Translations under genes and position numbers: made by a program
Part shown: piece after piece, positions 1 to 7,251 of the stretch
How the letters are laid out: each line of letters begins with the position of its first letter
How positions within the stretch are numbered: position 1 is the first letter of the stretch
Source of the DNA: Flavobacterium bernardetii
GTDB lineage: Bacteria > Bacteroidota > Bacteroidia > Flavobacteriales > Flavobacteriaceae
Direction of reading: 5' to 3'
NCBI RefSeq assembly: GCF_011305415.1
Contig: NZ_JAANOQ010000007.1
Coordinates: forward strand, 163,218 to 227,217
DNA length: 64,000 nucleotides
The notes under the pieces: generated by a model
Told to the model about the DNA's origin: nothing
The model's database searches: none
The model's input: the letters and a program-made list of their open reading frames with translations, nothing else

Positions 1-309
1 CAATAAAACATTTGCGTTATCAGTTTCTTCAATTTGATACGGTCGACGGAAAGAACCTGGATAAAACAACACATCTTGGTCGTTTATCAGTGCTTCTAAA
101 TCGTTTAAATAATAGGCCGCTTCTTCCTTATCATTGAACAATAATAAAAAAGGTAAATCCGATTTTTTAAATAAGGCATCAACAACAAATGATAGCGAAG
201 AACCCACCAATCCAGTGGCATTTATTTTTTTACGTGACGCAAAAAATTCAGCAATTTGTCCAATTTTTGGATTTTGCTGATATTTTTGAATGATTTCTGA
301 TTTACTCAA
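1..309 (-). CDS. mfd: Transcription-repair coupling factor Mfd, N-terminal fragment
   Basis: Only the first 103 codons are inside the window; the gene runs off the left edge. Mfd is the cytoplasmic ATPase that removes stalled RNA polymerase and recruits UvrA to lesions. The visible part corresponds to the UvrB-like N-terminal domain, recognised from the stretch around residues 79-103 (YPGSFRRPYQIEETDNANVL), which is typical of Bacteroidota Mfd. The reading frame starts with TTG at 307-309 (MSKSEIIQKYQQ); no in-frame ATG lies nearby, so a TTG start is inferred. It follows the small lipoprotein gene by about 32 bases on the same strand and may be co-transcribed with it. The frame is open to the window edge, with no sign of damage. 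Confidence 0.85.
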   Translation of the reverse strand, partial: MSKSEIIQKYQQNPKIGQIAEFFASRKKINATGLVGSSLSFVVDALFKKSDLPFLLLFNDKEEAAYYLNDLEALINDQDVLFYPGSFRRPYQIEETDNANVLL

Positions 310-341
310 AGTGTTTTATTTTGTAAACCGGAATTAAAAAA

Positions 342-989
342 TTAATTATAAGACTTTTTTAAATCGGGTTTCTTATTTTTATCTAATATTTCTTGTTGCT
401 CTAAATCGTCGAAATTTATCGCTTTCGCATTTCGAGTAGTATCGCTTACACTGATAATTCTTGGCTCGCCAATTTCAGTTGGTATTCTACTTTTTACAAT
501 AATTTCTTCACATTGCATATAAAAAGCAATCATTTCTTTATTGATAGCTTTAATCAAATCTTCCACTTTTTCATGAGGTACAACATCTAAAGAAAAATAG
601 GTGTCTAACGCTAAAATTTTGGTTTGTAACGCTACAATTCTGCTTCGTACTTGAGGCTGATTAAATCTTGCTGGCACACTTAAATGTAAACTATCCGATT
701 TGGAAACCAAATTTAGAACCTTCTGTTTGAAAGCGCTAATAGACGATTTTGGTTTTTGTTTGATTTCTTGTTCAAAACTTTGAAATTCTTTCCATTGGTT
801 TAAAACCGAACTCACTTCAGGACTCGCATTTGGAATGTTTAACAACCAAGCTTTGTTAATTTGCTCAAAAGATTCTCTGTTTTTTTTCTCCATTTTTACA
901 ATTAGTAAAGCTTGTTTATCTTCATCTTTACAAGAAAAAAACAAAAGACTGCTAAAAACAGAAAGTATAAGTATTTTAAAAAAATTCAT
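342..989 (-). CDS. Hypothetical small lipoprotein
   Basis: A 215-residue protein of unknown function. It has a lipoprotein signal peptide: a short basic n-region, a hydrophobic core and a lipobox ending in FFSC with Cys20 as the lipidated residue, followed by KDED, so it is probably membrane anchored. The rest is polar and helical, rich in Lys, Glu and Gln, without a domain I recognise. The ATG at 987-989 is preferred to an in-frame TTG at 1011-1013, because that TTG lies inside a -7 promoter box (1011-1018) and would spoil the signal peptide. It precedes mfd on the same strand and is divergent from the threonine dehydrogenase gene. Confidence 0.75.
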   Translation of the reverse strand: MNFFKILILSVFSSLLFFSCKDEDKQALLIVKMEKKNRESFEQINKAWLLNIPNASPEVSSVLNQWKEFQSFEQEIKQKPKSSISAFKQKVLNLVSKSDSLHLSVPARFNQPQVRSRIVALQTKILALDTYFSLDVVPHEKVEDLIKAINKEMIAFYMQCEEIIVKSRIPTEIGEPRIISVSDTTRNAKAINFDDLEQQEILDKNKKPDLKKSYN

Positions 990-1010
990 TCGTTTTGGAA
1001 TTATGAATTG

Positions 1011-1018
1011 CAAATTTA
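1011..1018 (-). promoter_or_regulatory. Bacteroidota -7 box (TAAATTTG) for the lipoprotein gene
   Basis: Reverse-strand TAAATTTG fits the TAnnTTTG -7 consensus of Bacteroidota primary-sigma promoters and lies 22 bases before the ATG at 989. No clear -33 TTG was found at the usual distance. Confidence 0.5.
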
Positions 1019-1120
1019 CAAATGTTTATAGTATTATTTAGAAAATTGCGTTAAATGTTTGTTATATCACAATTCGGAAAAAACAGACAAATAAATAAGT
1101 TAATATTAAGGTCAATATTT

Positions 1121-1128
1121 TATATTTG
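1121..1128 (+). promoter_or_regulatory. -7 box (TATATTTG) for L-threonine dehydrogenase
   Basis: TATATTTG matches TAnnTTTG and ends 19 bases before the ATG at 1148. This supports that ATG over start codons further upstream in the same frame. No clear -33 element is visible. Confidence 0.55.
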
Positions 1129-1147
1129 TGCAACAAAACTACTAACT

Positions 1148-2101
1148 ATGCAAACCAAAATATTAATCATTGGCGCTTGTGGACAAATTGGCACCGAGCT
1201 TACCGCAAAATTACGTGAAACCTATGGCGTTGAAAACGTAGTCGCTTCTGATATTAGAAAATTAGAAAATGACGTTGTAAATAATGGGATTTTCGAAGTC
1301 GTAAACGCTTTAGATTACAATCAGATTGAGCAATTAATTGAAAAATATCACATTACAGATGTGTATTTAATGGCCGCTTTATTATCTGCAACTGCCGAAA
1401 AAAATCCAGCATTTGCTTGGGATTTGAACATGAATTCTTTATTTCATGTATTAAATTTAGCCAAAGCAGGAAAAATTAAAAAAATATTTTGGCCTTCAAG
1501 TATTGCGGTTTTTGGACCAACAACTCCAAGAGAAAACACTCCGCAATATACCGTAATGGAACCAAGTACTGTGTACGGAATTTCAAAACAAACTGGTGAA
1601 AGATGGGCAGAATATTACAACAAACAATATGGTGTAGACATTAGAAGTATCAGATATCCAGGTTTAATTAGTTGGAGTACAGAAGCTGGTGGTGGAACTA
1701 CAGATTACGCCGTTGATATTTATCACAAAGCAATTACTGATGGAAAATTTACAAGTTTTTTATCTGAAAATTCTGCTTTACCGATGATGTATATGGACGA
1801 TGCTATAAAAGCTACGATTAGTATCATGCAAGCGGATGCTGATGACATCAAAATTCGTTCTTCGTACAATTTATCTGGAATGAGTTTTACTCCGAAACAA
1901 TTGGCTGAAGAAATTACGAAGCATTATCCAAATTTCTCGATAAATTACGAACCAGATTTCCGTCAGAAAATTGCCGACAGTTGGCCAGCTAGTATTGATG
2001 ATAGTGCTGCAAGAGCAGATTGGGGTTGGAAAAACGATTTCGATATGGATAACATGACCGTTGACATGTTTAAGAATTTAAAAGAAACGATTTATAAATA
2101 G
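1148..2101 (+). CDS. tdh: SDR-type L-threonine 3-dehydrogenase
   Basis: A 317-residue cytoplasmic NAD-dependent dehydrogenase of the extended SDR / UDP-galactose-epimerase-like type. It oxidises L-threonine to 2-amino-3-ketobutyrate. Visible features are the Rossmann glycine motif GACGQIG at residues 9-15, the catalytic Tyr143-x-x-x-Lys147 (YGISK) and the substrate-region motifs RYPGLISW and GGGTTDYAVDIY, which characterise the threonine dehydrogenases of Flavobacterium and relatives rather than zinc-dependent Tdh. The frame is open upstream, but the -7 box at 1121-1128 and the usual family length favour the ATG at 1148. It is a single gene with its own promoter and a strong terminator. Confidence 0.9.
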   Translation: MQTKILIIGACGQIGTELTAKLRETYGVENVVASDIRKLENDVVNNGIFEVVNALDYNQIEQLIEKYHITDVYLMAALLSATAEKNPAFAWDLNMNSLFHVLNLAKAGKIKKIFWPSSIAVFGPTTPRENTPQYTVMEPSTVYGISKQTGERWAEYYNKQYGVDIRSIRYPGLISWSTEAGGGTTDYAVDIYHKAITDGKFTSFLSENSALPMMYMDDAIKATISIMQADADDIKIRSSYNLSGMSFTPKQLAEEITKHYPNFSINYEPDFRQKIADSWPASIDDSAARADWGWKNDFDMDNMTVDMFKNLKETIYK

Positions 2102-2105
2102 AACA

Positions 2106-2138
2106 AAAAAAAGCAACTTTTTAGAAGTTGCTTTTTTT
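2106..2138. terminator. Bidirectional intrinsic terminator
   Basis: A hairpin with 14-base arms at 2106-2119 and 2125-2138 (core AAGCAACTT / AAGTTGCTT) and a 5-base loop, with A and T runs on both sides. It sits between the convergent tdh gene and the SnoaL-like lipoprotein gene, so it can serve both strands. Confidence 0.85.
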
Positions 2139-2155
2139 ATTTATGATGTAAAAAT

Positions 2156-2671
2156 TTATTCGCCTTTTTTTAGTTTTTCAATTTCCTTATCTTCAATCAA
2201 AGATTTTATTTTCACGACTTCATCCGTATTATCATTTGGAATAGTCATTGATAACACATAATGTTTTATTTTCCAATTTCCCTTTTCATCTGCAACCAAA
2301 ACACCGCTTCCGCGACAAATTTTCATTTGTGTGTTTAGTAATTCATCAAACCAAGCCATTTTTAAATCTGAAGTGAAATAAATATTTCTTTCTAAAGCGG
2401 TGAAATTCCATGCTCTACCTCTATCAAAATAAGGTTTGGCAAATTTTATAAATTCTTGTTTGTTCCAGTTTTCTGTTGGGTCTGTTCCGATGTAAATGGC
2501 ATCTTCTGACATCGCACCAAAATAAGCCTCGAAATTTGCTTCAGCTGCCGCTTTATGCCAATCGTTTAAAATTAAATTAAGTTCCATTTCTTGATTCAAT
2601 CTATAAGTTGGTTGTGAAGATTTACATCCGAATAAAACCAATCCAATTACTACAATTACAATTTTTCTCAT
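2156..2671 (-). CDS. SnoaL-like (NTF2 fold) lipoprotein
   Basis: A 171-residue lipoprotein. The signal peptide ends in a lipobox LFGC with Cys16 as the lipid attachment site. Residues 27-150 resemble a SnoaL-like / nuclear transport factor 2 fold domain, with a start like ILNDWHKAAAEANFEAYF, a middle segment ending SEDAIYIGTDPTENW and a C-terminal strand WKIKHYVLSMTIP. Such domains form a small conical pocket and are used by many unrelated enzymes and carriers, so no reaction can be named. The ATG overlaps the stop of the upstream permease gene (ATGA), which indicates translational coupling and one operon with the LolCE-like gene. Confidence 0.75.
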   Translation of the reverse strand: MRKIVIVVIGLVLFGCKSSQPTYRLNQEMELNLILNDWHKAAAEANFEAYFGAMSEDAIYIGTDPTENWNKQEFIKFAKPYFDRGRAWNFTALERNIYFTSDLKMAWFDELLNTQMKICRGSGVLVADEKGNWKIKHYVLSMTIPNDNTDEVVKIKSLIEDKEIEKLKKGE

Positions 2672-3867
2672 TCTAATAATTTTTTAGATACGGTGCTACT
2701 TGCAATTTTAGAAGCTATAAAACCTAAAATTACGATGGTGAGCAGTACTATTAAAATATTCTTTATATCGAAAACAACTGGATAAGCTAATGAAGGTGTT
2801 ATCATTACTAATTCAAATTGTTGCTGAACTAAAACAACAATGATACCTAAAATCAAACCAAATATACCACCAAATATGGAAATGATATTTCCTTGAAATA
2901 AGAAAATGTTTTTTAAGTATTTAATTTCAGTCCCTAAATTATATAACGTTTTCAAATTGTTTTTTTTCTCAATAATCATCATAATGATTGCTCCAATTAA
3001 ATTGAACAGCGCAATTATGATTACTAAAGTAAAAATAAGATAAACTACAATATTTTCGGTATTTAGCATTTTATACAAAGCGTCATTTAATTGCGCTCTA
3101 TTTTTCACTTTAACCTGATTTGGAAATATTTTATTTAGCGTATCAACAGCATCCGATTCTGATGTATTAGGCGCCATTTTAAAATCGATATAGGTTAACT
3201 GATTAGGTTTATAATTTAATAAACCTTGTGCTAATGGAATAGAAGAAAAAATATATTTTTGATCAATCTCTTCGCTAACCTGAAAAATTCCGGAAGTCAG
3301 TAATGGTGATTTATTAAATGCGTCGTCAGGATTTTCTATTAATCCCGAGCCTGGTTTTGGCACATACACTTCTAATACATTATTAAAATCGAAAAGTCCT
3401 AAAGCTAATTTTCTTGAAACACCAGAACCTACAACTACCTGATTGGTATTGGGTTCTAACCAATCTCCAGCGTATAAAAATTTATCTAATCCGTTTACTG
3501 AATTAAAATTAGTATCAACTCCTTTTAAATAGCCCACATGTTCTTTATTATTATAGTAGAACAAGGCACGTTCTTCCACAATTTTAGTATACTTGGTAAA
3601 TTCTTTAGCTGATTTTAGCTGATTTTCTTGAGCTTCTGAAATGAAGAATGATTTTCCTATTAAGGTTTCAATACGTAAATCGGGATCTGTTTCATTTGTA
3701 AAGCTTAAGCTGAAATCACGTAACCCACTAAAAACAGAAAGCACTACAAAAAGTGCCATAGCACCGACTATAATCCCAAAAGAAGCAATAAATGTAATGA
3801 CGTTTATAGCGGTAGTTTTAGACAAACTAAAAGCATATCTTTTGGCTATGTAAAACGGAAAATTCAA
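2668..3867 (-). CDS. LolC/LolE-family ABC transporter permease
   Basis: A 399-residue inner-membrane protein of the FtsX/MacB permease superfamily, most like the lipoprotein-releasing LolC/E subunits that extract lipoproteins from the inner membrane with the LolD ATPase. There is one N-terminal membrane helix (about residues 20-48, after the motif FYIAKRYAFSLSKTTAINVI), a large periplasmic domain, and three C-terminal helices starting at about residues 270, 315 and 360. No ATPase gene is adjacent, which is usual for this homologue in Flavobacteriia. It lies one base after rbfA and overlaps the next gene by four bases, so the three genes form an operon. The exact substrate is inferred from the family. 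Confidence 0.85.
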   Translation of the reverse strand: MNFPFYIAKRYAFSLSKTTAINVITFIASFGIIVGAMALFVVLSVFSGLRDFSLSFTNETDPDLRIETLIGKSFFISEAQENQLKSAKEFTKYTKIVEERALFYYNNKEHVGYLKGVDTNFNSVNGLDKFLYAGDWLEPNTNQVVVGSGVSRKLALGLFDFNNVLEVYVPKPGSGLIENPDDAFNKSPLLTSGIFQVSEEIDQKYIFSSIPLAQGLLNYKPNQLTYIDFKMAPNTSESDAVDTLNKIFPNQVKVKNRAQLNDALYKMLNTENIVVYLIFTLVIIIALFNLIGAIIMMIIEKKNNLKTLYNLGTEIKYLKNIFLFQGNIISIFGGIFGLILGIIVVLVQQQFELVMITPSLAYPVVFDIKNILIVLLTIVILGFIASKIASSTVSKKLLE

Positions 3868-3868
3868 T

Positions 3869-4261
3869 TTATGATCTTTTTCTTTTTTCTAATAATTCTG
3901 GGTTTTCAATTGGATTTTCTTTTCCTGAAAGTGCATTGTCAATTTTTTCAATATAATCCAAACTATCATCAATGAAGAAAATTAAATTTGGTACTCTTCT
4001 TAATTGCAATTTAACACGTTGCGATAAATCGTGCTTAATTAAAGGTGCATTACTTTTAATAGCTGCCAATAATTCTGGTCCTTTTTCTGAAGGAAAAACA
4101 CTTAAATAAACCTTCGCTATTGATAAATCTGACGTCACATTCACTTTTGAAACGGATATAATTAGGTTAGAAATAGAGTTTTTTCTAATCTCACCTTGTA
4201 AAATATCAACTAAGTCTGTTTGCAATAATGCGCCAATTTTTTTTTGTCTATTTGTTTCCAT
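3869..4261 (-). CDS. rbfA: 30S ribosome-binding factor RbfA
   Basis: A 130-residue single-domain KH-type protein that assists late 16S rRNA processing and 30S maturation, also important in the cold. The family pattern is clear: N-terminal RQKKIGALLQTDLVDIL, the strand VSKVNVTSDLSIAKVYLSVF, and the C-terminal QRVKLQLRRVPNLIFFIDDSLDY, containing the conserved LRRVPxLxFxxDxS motif. The ATG at 4259-4261 is preferred over an in-frame upstream start because family members begin close to this point. A TATTTTTG -7 box lies only four bases upstream of this ATG, so the transcript may be almost leaderless. It heads the operon with the LolCE-like permease and the SnoaL-like lipoprotein. Confidence 0.9.
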   Translation of the reverse strand: METNRQKKIGALLQTDLVDILQGEIRKNSISNLIISVSKVNVTSDLSIAKVYLSVFPSEKGPELLAAIKSNAPLIKHDLSQRVKLQLRRVPNLIFFIDDSLDYIEKIDNALSGKENPIENPELLEKRKRS

Positions 4262-4265
4262 GCTG

Positions 4266-4273
4266 CAAAAATA
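4266..4273 (-). promoter_or_regulatory. -7 box (TATTTTTG) before rbfA
   Basis: Reverse-strand TATTTTTG matches TAnnTTTG. Only four bases separate it from the rbfA ATG, which is much closer than the 17-43 bases seen for most other boxes in this window. Confidence 0.45.
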
Positions 4274-4317
4274 CAATTTTTACAAACAAAATAAGCAGAA
4301 ATACGTTTTTGAATGAT

Positions 4318-4325
4318 TATTTTTG
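4318..4325 (+). promoter_or_regulatory. -7 box (TATTTTTG) before methylmalonyl-CoA epimerase
   Basis: TATTTTTG matches TAnnTTTG and lies 19 bases before the ATG at 4345. Together with the box at 4266-4273 it forms a short divergent promoter region. Confidence 0.55.
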
Positions 4326-4344
4326 CATATTAATACATAAACAA

Positions 4345-4752
4345 ATGAGAAAAATAGAACATATTGGTATTGCAGTTCATGATTTAGAAAATTCTAACGA
4401 ATTATTTTCAAAACTTTTTGGTCAACCTGCTTATAAAACAGAAGAAGTGGAAAGCGAAGGTGTAAAAACATCTTTTTTTATGTGTGGCCCAAATAAAATT
4501 GAATTACTAGAAGCTACGAATGAAAATAGTCCAATCGCTAAATTTTTAGAGAAAAAAGGGGAAGGCATTCACCATATAGCTTTTGATGTTGAAAATATCT
4601 ATACTGAAATAGAACGCCTTAAAAATGAAGGGTTTACAGTTTTAAATGAAATCCCAAAAAAGGGAGCCGACAACAAATTAGTTGCCTTTTTACATCCTAA
4701 AAGCACGAACGGTGTTTTAATAGAATTATGTCAAGAAAACACATGTTTATAA
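4345..4752 (+). CDS. mce: Methylmalonyl-CoA epimerase
   Basis: A 135-residue VOC-superfamily metalloenzyme that interconverts the (R) and (S) isomers of methylmalonyl-CoA in the propionyl-CoA / succinyl-CoA route. The two beta-alpha-beta-beta-beta modules are visible, with likely metal ligands His6 (KIEHIGIAV), His76 or His77 (GIHHIAFDV) and Glu127 (GVLIELCQE). Length matches the family. The start is the ATG at 4345, 19 bases after a -7 box; upstream in-frame codons lie in the promoter. It is a single gene, divergent from rbfA, with the tRNA gene following. Confidence 0.92.
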   Translation: MRKIEHIGIAVHDLENSNELFSKLFGQPAYKTEEVESEGVKTSFFMCGPNKIELLEATNENSPIAKFLEKKGEGIHHIAFDVENIYTEIERLKNEGFTVLNEIPKKGADNKLVAFLHPKSTNGVLIELCQENTCL

Positions 4753-4835
4753 CAAATTAACGTTAACTTTTGAAATAGTTTTAAAATAAATTTGCACCTA
4801 ATATAAATAAGCCCTAATATTGCACTCTCAAAACT

Positions 4836-4909
4836 GGTCCTATAGCTCAGTTGGTTAGAGCACCTGACTCATAATCAGGTGGTCCCTGGTTCGAGCCCAG
4901 GTGGGACCA
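4836..4909 (+). tRNA. tRNA with anticodon CAT (Ile2 or elongator Met)
   Basis: A complete 74-nt cloverleaf: acceptor GGTCCTA / TGGGACC, D-arm with AGCTCAGTTGGTTAGAGC, anticodon stem CCTGA / TCAGG with loop CTCATAA (anticodon CAT at 4870-4872), T-arm with GGTTCGAGCCC, discriminator A at 4909 and no encoded CCA. A G1-C72 pair rules out initiator tRNA, which normally has an unpaired first position. The pairs C4-G69 and C5-G68 are the recognition pairs described for lysidine synthase on tRNA-Ile2 in E. coli, so Ile2 is possible, but elongator Met cannot be excluded. Confidence 0.93.
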
Positions 4910-5000
4910 CTTTTTTTTAAAAAAAAGTAAAAAATAATTGCATTTAACATTTTATTTTATATTTTCGTAAAATCAAATGTTAAAAAAAACAAAAAATGAT

Positions 5001-5213
5001 ATGAAAAATAATTTTGCCCAAATCTTTTTTCTTATAGTTTCGGCTTTAAGTTCTGTGCAAGTTTTCTCTGCTAATGAACCGCCTCCGCCGCCAACATTAC
5101 CACCACCGCCTGGTTTTCCAATCGATAGTGGAGTTGTGGTGCTGTTTTTTATTGCGCTAATAACAGGATACTTTATTACACAAAAAATATACAATAAGAA
5201 AACTCCTAATTAG
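5001..5213 (+). CDS. Very small PPPPGxPID membrane protein (PID-CTERM-like)
   Basis: A 70-residue protein: N-terminal signal sequence (FAQIFFLIVSALSSVQVFSA), a short linker, two proline runs ending in PPPPGFPID, one hydrophobic helix (VVVLFFIALITGYFI) and a basic tail KIYNKK. This is the layout of the small flavobacterial proteins called PID-CTERM, a presumed sorting or processing signal; function unknown. ATG 5001 gives a conventional signal peptide and a 34-base distance from a weak promoter (TTG 4938-4940, 19 bases, TATTTTCG 4960-4967). An in-frame ATG at 4977 is the alternative. The stop codon lies inside a terminator hairpin. Confidence 0.7.
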   Translation: MKNNFAQIFFLIVSALSSVQVFSANEPPPPPTLPPPPGFPIDSGVVVLFFIALITGYFITQKIYNKKTPN

Positions 5214-5224
5214 GAGTTTTTTTT
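5199..5224 (+). terminator. Intrinsic terminator overlapping a stop codon
   Basis: Inverted repeat AAAACTCC / GGAGTTTT around TAATTA, followed by eight T. The stop codon TAG (5211-5213) of the small membrane protein is within the hairpin, so the coding region ends inside its own terminator. Confidence 0.8.
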
Positions 5225-5243
5225 GCTTGAAACACAAATTATT

Positions 5244-6512
5244 ATGAAAAAACTGGCTTTACTATTTCTATTAATTTCAAATTCAATATCATCACAAACT
5301 TGGCAACCGATAACTTCTATACCAAGTAATTCTTCTGCAAGTGGTCAACGTTTTGATGATGTTTTTTTCTTAAATGAAAATTTAGGTTGGGCGGCTAATG
5401 GTTATTATTCCGCAGTTTATAAAACTATTGACGGAGGCGTAAACTGGACTCTACAAACTACCGGAGCTATGCTGGGAAGTTCACACTATTTTAGAAATAT
5501 AGAATTTTTAGATGAAAATATTGGTTTTTTAGGCACCATAAATCAGAAAGTTTACAAAACTACTGATGGTGGCACAACTTGGACACTAATTACAAACATT
5601 ACACCGAATCCCCTAGCTATTTGTGGTTTAGACTGTGTTGGAACTTCAACAATTTATGGATGTGGCGCTTATTTTTCTCCTGCATATATCATTAAATCAA
5701 CAGATAGCGGAAACACTTGGCAATACATTAATATGTCTGCCTACGCAAATACCTTAGTAGAAATTAATTTTATAGATGAAAATATTGGTTTTGCATCTGG
5801 AAATAATGCAACTGGTGGTATTATTTTAAAAACCACTGATGGTGGAATTACTTGGACACAATTACTAAATACAGGTACAAATGGCGATTACGTTTGGAAA
5901 TTACAATTCTTAAATTCTAATAATAATATTCTTTTTGGCTCAATAGAAGCAGCATCTCCAAACCCTGGAAGATTAGCAAAAAGCATTGATGGGGGTTTAA
6001 CCTGGACGCTTACAAATGCTCCAGAAACCGAAGTACAAGCCGTTGGTTTTTTAGATGAAAATCATGGATGGATGGGTGGCCATAACACCGGATTCTACGA
6101 AACTTTAAATGGTGGTGTTACTTGGACAAATACTGGCGTTGGAAGTAATTTAAATAGGATATTTTTTGTTGGAAACACAGCTTACGCTAGTGGCACAACC
6201 ATATACAAAATGAGCAGTATTTTATCAAATTCTGATTTTGTGGAACACAATAGAATTAATTTAAACGTTAAAGTTTCACCAAATCCTGTAAGTGACAAAT
6301 TGAATATCGAAATAGATTTCTTAGCAGAAGATCACATATTAATTGACTTGTACGACAACAATGGGAAAATAGTAAAAAACCTTATAAAAGACGATATTAA
6401 TTCTGCTGGAATAAAAAAATATACTTTTGATTTCCCTTATCCATCAGGAACTTATTTTATTGATTTTCACAACAATACAGGAAGACAATCTTCAAAAATT
6501 ATAAAAAAATAA
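5244..6512 (+). CDS. Secreted Ycf48-like repeat protein with T9SS type A sorting domain
   Basis: A 422-residue secreted protein. Signal peptide at residues 1-17 (cleavage after SISS). The body is a beta-propeller of BNR / Ycf48-like repeats, seen as recurring DGGxTW motifs (IDGGVNW, TDGGTTW, TDSGNTW, TDGGITW, IDGGLTW, LNGGVTW) and alternating FLDENIG or FIDENIG segments. The last ~85 residues are a T9SS type A C-terminal sorting domain (SPNPVSDKLNIE, a GTYFIDF strand and the final KIIKK), so export through the type IX system and cell-surface attachment or release is expected. No enzymatic site is apparent. The ATG at 5244 is the first that places the signal sequence correctly. Nothing but a short AT-rich spacer follows before ribE. 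Confidence 0.85.
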   Translation: MKKLALLFLLISNSISSQTWQPITSIPSNSSASGQRFDDVFFLNENLGWAANGYYSAVYKTIDGGVNWTLQTTGAMLGSSHYFRNIEFLDENIGFLGTINQKVYKTTDGGTTWTLITNITPNPLAICGLDCVGTSTIYGCGAYFSPAYIIKSTDSGNTWQYINMSAYANTLVEINFIDENIGFASGNNATGGIILKTTDGGITWTQLLNTGTNGDYVWKLQFLNSNNNILFGSIEAASPNPGRLAKSIDGGLTWTLTNAPETEVQAVGFLDENHGWMGGHNTGFYETLNGGVTWTNTGVGSNLNRIFFVGNTAYASGTTIYKMSSILSNSDFVEHNRINLNVKVSPNPVSDKLNIEIDFLAEDHILIDLYDNNGKIVKNLIKDDINSAGIKKYTFDFPYPSGTYFIDFHNNTGRQSSKIIKK

Positions 6513-6614
6513 TTATACATATTATGTAATCAATATAGTCCAATAAAAATTGTACTATTTACATACTAAACGGCATAAAATTAAAAAATTGGAGAAAATT
6601 TATAGTTTCAAATT

Positions 6615-7205
6615 TTATTTCTGAAGTTCGTACATTCTAGCAATATACTTACCCACTACATCAAATTCTAAATTAACTTTTGTGCCAATTTCAAAAGTAT
6701 GAAAAATCGTATTTTCGTAAGTATAAGGAATAATCGCTACGCTAAAACTGTCTTTTTTAGAATTTACAACTGTTAAACTTGTTCCGTTTATAGTAATTGA
6801 ACCTTTTTCAATCGTAATGTTATTTAAAGCGGTATCGTATTCAAAAGTAAATTCCCAACTCCCTTCTTTATCTTCAATATTAGTACAAATTGCCGTCTGA
6901 TCCACATGACCTTGTACAATATGTCCGTCCAATCTGTCGCCTAATTTCATGGCCCTTTCGATATTGACTTTATCACCAATTCTCCATGCTCCTAAAGTAG
7001 TTTTATCGATAGTTTCTTTTATAGCAGTTACAACGTGTTTATCGTCAAATAAATTCACAACTGTCAAACACACACCATTATGTGCCACACTTTGGTCAAT
7101 TTTCAATTCATTTGTGATATTTGTTTGAATTGTTAAGTGTATATTTTCCTGATCTTTTTTAATATCTGAAATTATTCCAAGAGTTTCTACGATACCTGTA
7201 AACAT
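6615..7205 (-). CDS. ribE: Riboflavin synthase alpha chain
   Basis: A 196-residue cytoplasmic enzyme that dismutates two 6,7-dimethyl-8-ribityllumazine molecules to riboflavin. It begins with the hallmark MFTGIVETLG and shows the two internally homologous lumazine-binding barrels: residues 1-97 with the NGVCLTVV motif, and 98-190 with the matching NGTSLTVV motif. GHIVQGHVD marks the junction. A C-terminal helix follows (KYIARMYELQ). Length is normal. Divergent from pdxA with a 46-base spacer; no FMN riboswitch is visible upstream. Confidence 0.95.
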   Translation of the reverse strand: MFTGIVETLGIISDIKKDQENIHLTIQTNITNELKIDQSVAHNGVCLTVVNLFDDKHVVTAIKETIDKTTLGAWRIGDKVNIERAMKLGDRLDGHIVQGHVDQTAICTNIEDKEGSWEFTFEYDTALNNITIEKGSITINGTSLTVVNSKKDSFSVAIIPYTYENTIFHTFEIGTKVNLEFDVVGKYIARMYELQK

Positions 7206-7222
7206 ATGACGGTTTATTTTTA

Positions 7223-7230
7223 TAAATTTG
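7223..7230 (+). promoter_or_regulatory. -7 box (TAAATTTG) for pdxA
   Basis: TAAATTTG fits TAnnTTTG, 21 bases before the pdxA ATG at 7252, inside the short ribE-pdxA divergent spacer. Confidence 0.55.
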
Positions 7231-7251
7231 CATCAAAATTAAGAAATAAAA

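Noticed and set aside
4973..5194. Gly-rich antisense frame opposite the PPPPGxPID gene
   Set aside because: Its GGGG stretches are the reverse of the proline codons; the sense frame has a signal peptide, membrane helix and terminator.
6513..6614. FMN riboswitch controlling riboflavin synthase
   Set aside because: This 102-base spacer is downstream of ribE, and the 46-base upstream spacer is far too short for an FMN aptamer; no RFN conserved segments are seen.
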